NCBI GenBank assembly: GCA_945883505.1
Contig: CAMCXL010000004.1
Location: 78,931 to 142,930, forward strand
Length of the DNA: 64,000 nt
Direction: 5' to 3'
Source of the DNA: Rhodoluna limnophila
Lineage (GTDB): Bacteria > Actinomycetota > Actinomycetes > Actinomycetales > Microbacteriaceae
The position numbers and the translations under genes are program-made. Below are positions 57,841 to 64,000 of the stretch, piece after piece; the stretch's first letter is position 1; every line of letters begins with the position of its first letter. Below the pieces are notes generated by a model. The model saw only the letters and a program-made list of their open reading frames with translations. It was not told the origin of the DNA and searched no databases.

Positions 57841-58233
57841 CTAGAAGAACAGGGCCAAACGAGCCCTTGCCACCTTCTCAAACCTGGCCACATCGCCTGC
57901 AACCTCGCGAAGCTCCTGCCGGTCCAAAAACATCCCCAGGCTGCCATCTGGATATTCGGCCAAAACGCAGGGTTCTTTGCCTGCCGAGGCCTTGGTTTCA
58001 GCCTCGGTTCTCTCGTTTAGGTGCTTGAGGGCAAAATCCAACCCAAACTGGGCCTTCAGGTCCTTGGTCAGCTTGTCAAAGCTGGCTTTTTTGCGAATTG
58101 GGGAGTGAGTGACATCGCAGAGCTCACACTTGGCTATTCCGATCAGGTGCCCAAAGAAGTACTTGAGCTCCCCCACGATTCCGCCGTCGGCTTTGTATAC
58201 CCCAACCAGGCGAATTGGCTTTTGCTGATCCAT
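57841..58233 (-). CDS. Conserved small protein of unknown function with CxxC motif
   Basis: A 130-residue soluble protein I cannot name. Visible features: VGVYKADGGIVGELKYFFGHLIGIAKCELCDVTHSP, quoted in part, has a Cys-Glu-Leu-Cys pair (res ~36-39) followed by Asp and Thr-His, then a basic stretch (IRKKASFDKL). A third Cys lies in PCVLAEYPDG. The two-Cys site could bind metal or be redox-active. I recall proteins of this pattern in other actinobacteria, none with a set role. It sits between the S10 operon and an asparaginase gene, same strand. Confidence 0.8.
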   Translation of the reverse strand: MDQQKPIRLVGVYKADGGIVGELKYFFGHLIGIAKCELCDVTHSPIRKKASFDKLTKDLKAQFGLDFALKHLNERTEAETKASAGKEPCVLAEYPDGSLGMFLDRQELREVAGDVARFEKVARARLALFF

Positions 58234-58278
58234 TGCTAACTAAACCTCAATTTGAGCCTTTTTCTTCCAGACAATCAG

Positions 58279-59229
58279 CTAGAAGGCAACTTCCAGCTGA
58301 CCAACAACTTGCTCTCCCCCATAGGTTGCAACTGTGAGGTTTTTAAGGAGTTCTTCGTAGACCTTTTTGTCCATCAACCCGTTATTGAAAAGCATCTTGA
58401 TTGCCGATAGCCCTGCCGGTCTCATGCTGCCGTCGGCCACCTTAACCGCTACCCCGTGGCCAGAAGATAAGCCAATTACGAACACTCCCTCAGCGCCGAT
58501 CTTGGCAAGCATGCCTTTTTCCATCACGAGTGTGTCCGAGGCGCCGTGGTCATCAACCACCCAGGGGTTTGCGAGCATGGCTTCTTGAATATCGGTTTCG
58601 TCTTGCGCAAACTTACCGATTGCCCGGGAAAGACCCTGAAGACTCATCAGGTGAAGCGGTGCTCCGCAGCCATCGAAGGTTGAGTGCGGGATTCTCTCTC
58701 CGGAGAATTCTTCAATTACCTCGACTATTAGTTTCTGTAAAGGGTGATCTGGCTGCAAATAGGTTTTGGTATCCCAACCATTTTGAACACAAGCTGCCAG
58801 GAAAGCAGCATGCTTTCCTGAGCAATTGAAAGCCGCTCTGGTTTCAGCTGTTGCTTCTGATCTTGCCTTTGGGTTTCCAGGCCAGGCAACCGGGCACTGC
58901 AGATCTGATTCCTTTAGGCCCGCTCCTTCAAGAATCGAAAGAACGATTTGGGTGTGCTCGGGGGTGCCCTGGTGTGAGGCGCTCGACATTGCAAGCTGGA
59001 TGCCTTCGAGTCTTAGCCCGGCACGTCTAAGAGCTAAAGCCTGTAGCGGTTTCACTGCTGATCTTGGGTAAATAAGTTTTCTCGAGTTTCCAAGTTCTTG
59101 GATGAGCTTGCCATCAGGCCCGGTTAGACAAATAAGTCCGTGGTGACGAGATTCGATGATTCCAGCTCGGGTGAGATAGGCGAGCTGCACGGTGTCGGCT
59201 ACCTGATAGCCCCAGTTGGCATCAACCAT
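58279..59229 (-). CDS. Asparaginase (AnsA/PF06089-type)
   Basis: 316-residue enzyme of the family typified by the rhizobial inducible asparaginase, unrelated to the E. coli type. Hallmarks: YPRSAVKPLQALAL, SSASHQGTPEHT, NCSGKHAAFLAAC, TFDGCGAPLHLMSLQGL and the late RPAGLSAIKMLF region. It should convert L-asparagine to aspartate and ammonia in the cytosol; no signal peptide is seen. A bidirectional terminator precedes it on the H1-like side. Confidence 0.9.
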   Translation of the reverse strand: MVDANWGYQVADTVQLAYLTRAGIIESRHHGLICLTGPDGKLIQELGNSRKLIYPRSAVKPLQALALRRAGLRLEGIQLAMSSASHQGTPEHTQIVLSILEGAGLKESDLQCPVAWPGNPKARSEATAETRAAFNCSGKHAAFLAACVQNGWDTKTYLQPDHPLQKLIVEVIEEFSGERIPHSTFDGCGAPLHLMSLQGLSRAIGKFAQDETDIQEAMLANPWVVDDHGASDTLVMEKGMLAKIGAEGVFVIGLSSGHGVAVKVADGSMRPAGLSAIKMLFNNGLMDKKVYEELLKNLTVATYGGEQVVGQLEVAF

Positions 59230-59291
59230 TTTTTCTCCTCCAGGAATATGAAACTCAAATCCATGGTGAGTCTATTGCCCCAAAAACAGGC

Positions 59292-59323
59292 AAACCCCCA
59301 AGGAGTGATCCTTGGGGGTTTTA
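59292..59323. terminator. Terminator between asparaginase and H1-like genes
   Basis: Stem AAACCCCCAAGGA/TCCTTGGGGGTTT with loop GTGA, symmetrical with A-run and T-run, so active in both directions. It serves the H1-like gene, whose stop is at 59342. The stem is identical to the terminator at 59861-59892. Confidence 0.95.
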
Positions 59324-59341
59324 GAAGTGGTGCCTACCGGG

Positions 59342-59755
59342 TTACTTCTTCTTCTTTGGTGCTGCCTTCTTGGCTACCTTCTTGGCGACCTTGGTCGCCA
59401 CCTTTTTGGTTGCCTTGGCAGTTGCTTTCTTAGTTGGTCTCTTTGGTGAAACCTTCTTGGCTACTTTCTTAGCGACCTTCTTGGCAACCTTGCTGGCTAC
59501 CTTCTTGGTTGCTTTTGTGGTGGCCTTCTTAACTGCCTTCTTAGCAACCTTGACGGTTGATTTCTTAGTTGCCTTTTTGGCGGTTGCCTTCTTGGCAGTT
59601 TTCTTGGCAACCTTTACGGTTGCCTTCTTTGCCTTCTTGGCAGCTGCCTGCTCAGGGGTAAGAGGTTTTTTAGGTGAAGCCTTCTTAGCTGCTGGTTTCT
59701 TTGCAGCTGGTTTTTTTGCCGCTGGCTTCTTCGCGGTCTTGAGTGTAATTGTCAT
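59342..59755 (-). CDS. Histone-H1-like Lys/Ala-rich DNA-binding protein
   Basis: A 137-residue, extremely basic protein built from Lys-Lys-Ala/Val repeats ([18 protein letters not shown] near the start; KKVAKKVAKKVAKKV later) with a small break LTPEQAAAKKAK near residue 32. It resembles the disordered tail of H1-type bacterial proteins (Hc1/HupB/AlgP style) without a folded domain. Likely binds DNA or RNA through charge. It forms its own transcription unit between two near-identical terminators; a 17-base palindrome precedes the start. Confidence 0.88.
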   Translation of the reverse strand: MTITLKTAKKPAAKKPAAKKPAAKKASPKKPLTPEQAAAKKAKKATVKVAKKTAKKATAKKATKKSTVKVAKKAVKKATTKATKKVASKVAKKVAKKVAKKVSPKRPTKKATAKATKKVATKVAKKVAKKAAPKKKK

Positions 59756-59784
59756 GAATAAAACTATGGCCTAGTCGCAAAGGC

Positions 59785-59801
59785 GCAATTACAGTAATTG
59801 C
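59785..59801. promoter_or_regulatory. 17-base perfect palindrome upstream of the H1-like gene
   Basis: Arms GCAATTAC and GTAATTGC around a single central base, 30-46 bases before the start at 59755. On the minus strand it includes TGTAAT, a possible -10. Looks like an operator for a dimeric regulator. CTTGTTA and TAACAAG nearby (59800-59838) form a wider inverted pair. Confidence 0.6.
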
Positions 59802-59860
59802 TTGTTAGCAAGTTAATTCTTTTTTTACCTGATTAACAAGTAGTTCACTTCCTTAACGAA

Positions 59861-59892
59861 CAAACCCCCAAGGATTTCTCCTTGGGGGTTTG
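59861..59892. terminator. Terminator after tuf
   Basis: Stem CAAACCCCCAAGGA/TCCTTGGGGGTTTG with loop TTTC, 18 bases after the tuf stop. Except for the loop and one edge base it is the same as the terminator at 59292-59323. Confidence 0.95.
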
Positions 59893-59909
59893 AACTTAAC
59901 TAAAAAGTA

Positions 59910-61100
59910 TTACTTGGTGATCTTGGTTACAGTTCCTGCACCTACGGTACGGCCACCCTCACGGATAGCAAAACGTAGACCCTCTTCCATGGCGATTGGC
60001 TGGATTAGCTCAACGCTCATTTCAGTGGTGTCACCAGGCATAACCATTTCGGTGCCTGAAGGCAGGGTGATAACGCCGGTCACGTCGGTGGTACGGAAGT
60101 AGAACTGAGGACGGTAGTTAGCGTAGAACGGGTTGTGGCGTCCTCCCTCATCCTTAGAAAGGATGTAGACGTTGGCGTCAAAGCCGGTGTGAGGAGTGAT
60201 CGAACCAGTCTTGCAAACAACCTGGCCGCGCTCTACGTCCTCGCGCTTGGTTCCACGCAGCAATAGTCCAACGTTCTCGCCGGCCTCTGCGTAGTCAAGT
60301 AGCTTACGGAACATTTCGATACCGGTCACGGTAGTCTTCTGCTTCTCGCGGATACCAACGATCTCAACTTCGTCGTTCACGTTAACTGTTCCACGCTCGA
60401 TCTTGCCGGTGATAACGGTTCCACGACCAGTGATGGTGAAAACGTCTTCAACAGGCATTAGGAAAGGCTTGTCAGTTTCGCGCTTTGGCTCTGGAATGAA
60501 CTCGTCAACTGCGTCCATTAGCTTGGCTACGGACTCAGCCCACTTAGCGTCACCCTCAAGGGCCTTTAGAGCCGATACCTGAATAACAGGAGCGGTGTCG
60601 CCTGGGAACTCGTACTGAGATAGTAGGTCGCGGACCTCAACCTCAACAAGCTCAAGAATTTCTGCGTCATCAACCATGTCGGACTTGTTTAGAGCCACAA
60701 CGATGTAAGGAACTCCAACCTGCTTTGCAAGTAGAACGTGCTCCTTGGTCTGAGGCATCGGGCCGTCAGTTGCTGCAACCACAAGGATCGCACCATCCAT
60801 CTGTGCAGCTCCGGTGATCATGTTCTTGATGTAGTCAGCGTGGCCCGGTGCGTCTACGTGAGCGTAGTGGCGCTTCTCGGTCTGGTACTCAACGTGTGAG
60901 ATGTTGATGGTAATACCGCGCTGCTTCTCCTCTGGGGAGTTGTCAATCTGATCGAAAGCGTAGCTCGCGTTCAGATTTGGATACTTGTCGTGAAGCACCT
61001 TTGTAATGGCCGCAGTCAGAGTGGTCTTACCGTGGTCAACGTGACCGATGGTACCGATGTTGACGTGCGGCTTGGTGCGCTCAAATTTCGCCTTAGCCAT
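59910..61100 (-). CDS. tuf: Elongation factor Tu
   Basis: Delivers aminoacyl-tRNA to the ribosome (396 aa). G1 [10 protein letters not shown] (res ~20-29), G2 [12 protein letters not shown]3 DAPGHADY, G4 NKSD, G5 SALKAL, and [14 protein letters not shown] in domain 2. Shine-Dalgarno GAGGAGG lies before the ATG. 113 bases separate it from fusA, with TAAGAT as a possible -10, so it may have an extra promoter besides the str operon read-through. Confidence 0.99.
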   Translation of the reverse strand: MAKAKFERTKPHVNIGTIGHVDHGKTTLTAAITKVLHDKYPNLNASYAFDQIDNSPEEKQRGITINISHVEYQTEKRHYAHVDAPGHADYIKNMITGAAQMDGAILVVAATDGPMPQTKEHVLLAKQVGVPYIVVALNKSDMVDDAEILELVEVEVRDLLSQYEFPGDTAPVIQVSALKALEGDAKWAESVAKLMDAVDEFIPEPKRETDKPFLMPVEDVFTITGRGTVITGKIERGTVNVNDEVEIVGIREKQKTTVTGIEMFRKLLDYAEAGENVGLLLRGTKREDVERGQVVCKTGSITPHTGFDANVYILSKDEGGRHNPFYANYRPQFYFRTTDVTGVITLPSGTEMVMPGDTTEMSVELIQPIAMEEGLRFAIREGGRTVGAGTVTKITK

Positions 61101-61213
61101 TATGTTGGTCCTCCTCAGGACTGGTTGTAAATCTTTAGACCTTGAGGGCCAAAGGATTTGGGGTTGATTTCTTTTCTTATCTTACAAGATTGTTGGGTCC
61201 TAGGAAAAGGACT

Positions 61214-63316
61214 TTATTCGCCCTTGTTCTTCTGGACAATTTCGTCAGCGACGGCTCTCGGGACCTCTGAATAGGCCTCAAAAGTCATCGAATAGACCGC
61301 ACGGCCCGAAGTCTTCGAGCGCAGGTCACCGACGTAACCGAACATTTCAGACAGTGGAACCATGGCCGAAACCACCTTGACGCCGGAGGCGTCTTCCATC
61401 GACTGAATTTGACCACGACGAGAGTTCAGGTCACCGATTACGTCTCCCATGTATTCCTCTGGGGTTCGTACCTCGACGGCCATCAACGGCTCGAGTAGTA
61501 CAGGGTTCGCTAGTCTCGAGGCCTCTCTATAGGCCATCGAACCAGCAATCTTAAACGCCATTTCAGACGAGTCAACGTCGTGGTAAGCGCCATCCATCAA
61601 GGTGGCCTTTACACCAACAACTGGGTAGCCGGCCAGGGTGCCAACTAACATGGCGTCCTTGATTCCGGCGTCTACCGAAGGGATGTATTCACGAGGAATA
61701 CGTCCACCGGTGACCTCGTTGACGAATTCGTAAACCTTGTCGCCCTCGACCTCCATTGGCTCGAGCTTGATCTGAATCTTTGCGAACTGACCCGATCCAC
61801 CGGTCTGTTTCTTGTGGGTGTAGTCGTATCTTTCGACAACTTTTCGCAAGGTTTCGCGGTACGCAACCTGAGGCTTACCAACGTTTGCCTCAACCTTGAA
61901 CTCGCGACGCATACGGTCAACCAGGATGTCAAGGTGAAGCTCACCCATACCGGAGATAACAGTCTGACCAGTTTCCTGATCCTGCTCCACGCGGAAGGTT
62001 GGATCTTCTTCGGCAAGCTTCTGAATAGCTAGACCTAGCTTTTCCTGGTCGCCCTTGGTCTTTGGCTCAATGGCAACAGAAATAACTGGCTCTGGGAAAG
62101 TCATCGACTCAAGCACAACCGGGTTAGCCGGGTCACAAAGGGTATCCCCTGTTGTGGTGTCCTTTAGACCAATGGCTGCATAGATGTGACCTGCGGTCAC
62201 AGAATCTACTGGGTTTTCCTTGTTGGCGTGCATCTGGAACAACTTACCGATGCGCTCTTTCTTGTCCTTGGTTGAATTCAGTACCGCTTCACCGGAAGCT
62301 GCCTTACCGGAGTAAACCCGGATGTAGGTCAAGCGGCCAAAGAACGGGTGAGACATAACCTTGAAAGCAAGAGCTGAAAACGGAGCGTCTGATTTTGCCT
62401 CGCGCTTGATTTGCTTGGTCTCATCGCGAATATCCAGTCCAACGACCGACTCAACATCCAAAGGAGTTGGAAGGTAGTCAATAACGGCATCCAGCATTGG
62501 CTGAACACCCTTGTTCTTGAATGCAGAACCACATAGAACCGGGTAGATCTGGCTAGAAACAGTTAGCTTGCGGATAGCGCCCTTGATTTCGGCAACCGAT
62601 AGCTCTCCACCGGCAAAGAATTTCTCCATTAGGGCATCGTCGGTTTCGGCAACTGCTTCAAGTAGCTTGGTGCGGTACTCGTCAGCCTTGGCCTTCATGT
62701 CCGCTGGGATCTCTTCGATCTCGTACTTGGCTCCAAGCTCAACTTCTCCGCGCCAAACAAGAGCGCGCATCTCAACCAGGTCGATAACACCTTCGAAGCT
62801 GTTCTCGGCACCGATTGGAAGCTGGATAACAAGTGGTCTTGCGCCTAGGCGCTTGATAATCGTGTCTACGGTGAAGTAGAAGTCCGCTCCAAGTTTGTCC
62901 ATCTTGTTAACAAAACAAATGCGAGGCACGTCGTACTTATCAGCCTGACGCCAAACGGTCTCGGACTGTGGCTCAACACCTTCTTTACCGTCGAATACTG
63001 CTACCGCTCCATCTAGTACTCGAAGTGAGCGCTCTACCTCAACGGTAAAGTCAACGTGGCCTGGGGTATCAATAATGTTGATCTGGTTTTCGTTCCAGAA
63101 ACAGGTTGTAGCAGCCGAGGTAATGGTGATGCCTCGCTCCTGCTCCTGCTCCATCCAGTCCATGGTGGCTGCACCATCGTGCACCTCACCGATCTTGTGA
63201 GTGATACCGGTGTAGTACAAGATGCGCTCAGTGGTGGTTGTCTTACCAGCGTCAATGTGCGCCATGATGCCAATGTTTCGAACCTTATTCAGGTCGGTAA
63301 GCACGTCTTGTGCCAC
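61214..63316 (-). CDS. fusA: Elongation factor G
   Basis: Translocation GTPase (700 aa). G1 [16 protein letters not shown]3 DTPGHVDF, G4 NKMDKLGAD, and domain [17 protein letters not shown] with the tip region [19 protein letters not shown]. It lies 69 bases after rpsG, the standard str order rpsL-rpsG-fusA-tuf. Confidence 0.99.
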   Translation of the reverse strand: MAQDVLTDLNKVRNIGIMAHIDAGKTTTTERILYYTGITHKIGEVHDGAATMDWMEQEQERGITITSAATTCFWNENQINIIDTPGHVDFTVEVERSLRVLDGAVAVFDGKEGVEPQSETVWRQADKYDVPRICFVNKMDKLGADFYFTVDTIIKRLGARPLVIQLPIGAENSFEGVIDLVEMRALVWRGEVELGAKYEIEEIPADMKAKADEYRTKLLEAVAETDDALMEKFFAGGELSVAEIKGAIRKLTVSSQIYPVLCGSAFKNKGVQPMLDAVIDYLPTPLDVESVVGLDIRDETKQIKREAKSDAPFSALAFKVMSHPFFGRLTYIRVYSGKAASGEAVLNSTKDKKERIGKLFQMHANKENPVDSVTAGHIYAAIGLKDTTTGDTLCDPANPVVLESMTFPEPVISVAIEPKTKGDQEKLGLAIQKLAEEDPTFRVEQDQETGQTVISGMGELHLDILVDRMRREFKVEANVGKPQVAYRETLRKVVERYDYTHKKQTGGSGQFAKIQIKLEPMEVEGDKVYEFVNEVTGGRIPREYIPSVDAGIKDAMLVGTLAGYPVVGVKATLMDGAYHDVDSSEMAFKIAGSMAYREASRLANPVLLEPLMAVEVRTPEEYMGDVIGDLNSRRGQIQSMEDASGVKVVSAMVPLSEMFGYVGDLRSKTSGRAVYSMTFEAYSEVPRAVADEIVQKNKGE

Positions 63317-63385
63317 GGTTATCCTCCGAAAGTTTTATTGCTTGAAAAGGGCGAGAAAATATCCCGACCAGGGGTGCTGTATTTT

Positions 63386-63856
63386 CTACCAGCGGTAGTG
63401 AGCAAATGCCTTGTTGGATTCGGCCATCTTGTGAGTGTCTTCGCGACGCTTCACAGCAGCACCCAAACCATTTGAGGCATCCAAGATCTCGTTCTGCAGA
63501 CGCTCGGTCATGGTCTTTTCACGCCTTGCTTTTGCGTAAGAAACCAACCAGCGCATAGCCAAAGTGTTGGCACGGTGTGCCTTTACTTCGATTGGAACCT
63601 GGTAGGTAGATCCACCAACACGACGTGAGCGAACCTCAACGGTAGGACGCACGTTGTCTAGGGCCTTTTTTAGTAAAACAACAGCCTCGGTGCCGGACTT
63701 CTCGTTTGCTCCGTGAAGAGCTCCGTAAACGATTGACTCGGCGATGGACTTCTTGCCATCTAGCAAAATCTTGTTTACCAGCTGAGAAACTACAGGGGAT
63801 CCGTAAACCGGGTCTGCAACAACTGGCTTCTTGGTAACTGGGCCTTTACGAGGCAT
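63386..63856 (-). CDS. rpsG: 30S ribosomal protein S7
   Basis: Head-assembly initiator (156 aa). [36 protein letters not shown], in part, and the end [14 protein letters not shown] (here [11 protein letters not shown]) are canonical. In E. coli S7 represses this operon. Five bases after rpsL. Confidence 0.98.
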   Translation of the reverse strand: MPRKGPVTKKPVVADPVYGSPVVSQLVNKILLDGKKSIAESIVYGALHGANEKSGTEAVVLLKKALDNVRPTVEVRSRRVGGSTYQVPIEVKAHRANTLAMRWLVSYAKARREKTMTERLQNEILDASNGLGAAVKRREDTHKMAESNKAFAHYRW

Positions 63857-63861
63857 TTACT

Positions 63862-64000
63862 TTACTTACCTTTCTTTGCACCGTAGTGGCTACGAGCCTG
63901 CTGACGGTTCTTTACTGCCTGAGTATCCAAGGCTCCGCGAACAATCTTGTATCTCACACCTGGAAGGTCCTTAACACGGCCACCTCTAACCAGCACCATG
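63862..64000 (-). CDS. rpsL: 30S ribosomal protein S12, C-terminal part (cut by window edge)
   Basis: Only the last ~45 residues are inside the window: [20 protein letters not shown], then [20 protein letters not shown] and AKKGK before the stop. [11 protein letters not shown] is the conserved decoding-centre loop (around Lys88 in E. coli numbering). The gene begins beyond base 64000 and should head the str operon. Confidence 0.97.
   Translation of the reverse strand, partial: MVLVRGGRVKDLPGVRYKIVRGALDTQAVKNRQQARSHYGAKKGK

Noticed and set aside
59342..59755. H1-like gene as a low-complexity sequencing artefact
   Set aside because: Codons vary within the repeat, a start and stop are in place, and it has its own terminator and upstream palindrome.
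59370..59774. 134-residue hydrophobic repeat ORF on the plus strand
   Set aside because: It is the exact antisense of the Lys/Ala-rich H1-like gene; Lys codons read backwards give Leu/Phe. No ribosome-binding site or independent support.

Overview
The window reads as chromosome of a small-genome, moderate-GC actinobacterium. A member of the Microbacteriaceae, perhaps a freshwater 'Luna'-type lineage such as Rhodoluna or Aquiluna, is the best guess from protein style and gene order; this is inference from memory, not a database match. Coding density is very high. Genes often overlap by 1-11 bases, GTG and TTG starts are common, and only one gene-free stretch exceeds 300 bases. Gene order follows three blocks also known from Mycobacterium tuberculosis: uvrD1-sucC-sucD-perM-purN-purH; guaA ... 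guaB3/guaB ... groES-tsaD-rimI-tsaB-tsaE-alr ... glmS-glmM-rpsI-rplM-truA-rplQ-rpoA; and the rpsL/S10/spc ribosomal clusters. Here they lie next to each other. I see no phage, insertion sequence, CRISPR array, tRNA or rRNA.

Layout. 1-1768: one half of an ABC exporter, cut by the window edge. 1849-7430: sucC-sucD-perM-like-purN-purH. 7486-12705: pcrA/uvrD1, a glycerophosphodiesterase, guaA and a DUF3817 membrane protein. 12716-16523: a polyol (mannitol-type) PTS with separate IIC, IIB and IIA proteins, a zinc-dependent dehydrogenase and a DeoR-type regulator. 16644-20075: SURF1, guaB3 and guaB. 20225-25495: a branched-chain amino acid ABC transporter; its permease LivH carries an extra secreted domain, and its binding protein is encoded convergently. 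25765-31399: RarD-like permease, groES with a CIRCE operator, a THUMP-like methyltransferase, a DUF4190 protein, HPr and Enzyme I of the PTS, and a LysE-type exporter. 31396-37273: glmS-acpS-alr-tsaE-tsaB and a RimI-TsaD fusion. 37303-41588: coaA, glmM, rpsI-rplM and truA. 41599-57526: alpha, spc and S10 ribosomal operons with secY, adk, map and infA. 57841-59755: a small protein of unknown function, an asparaginase and a histone-H1-like protein. 59910-64000: tuf, fusA, rpsG and the end of rpsL.

Most of this is core housekeeping. The less ordinary signals are: a cloverleaf-like RNA between rpmJ and rpsM; a histone-H1-like tail on ribosomal protein L15 together with a separate H1-like gene bounded by two near-identical terminators; the RimI-TsaD fusion; the LivH fusion; a groES without groEL; the absence of rpsD from the alpha operon, where a perfect 22-base palindrome sits instead; and a three-polypeptide mannitol-type PTS paired with a medium-chain dehydrogenase. 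The general PTS proteins HPr and EI are in the same window, so the complete phosphate relay to the polyol permease is encoded here. I found no clear case of a wholly new multi-gene system.
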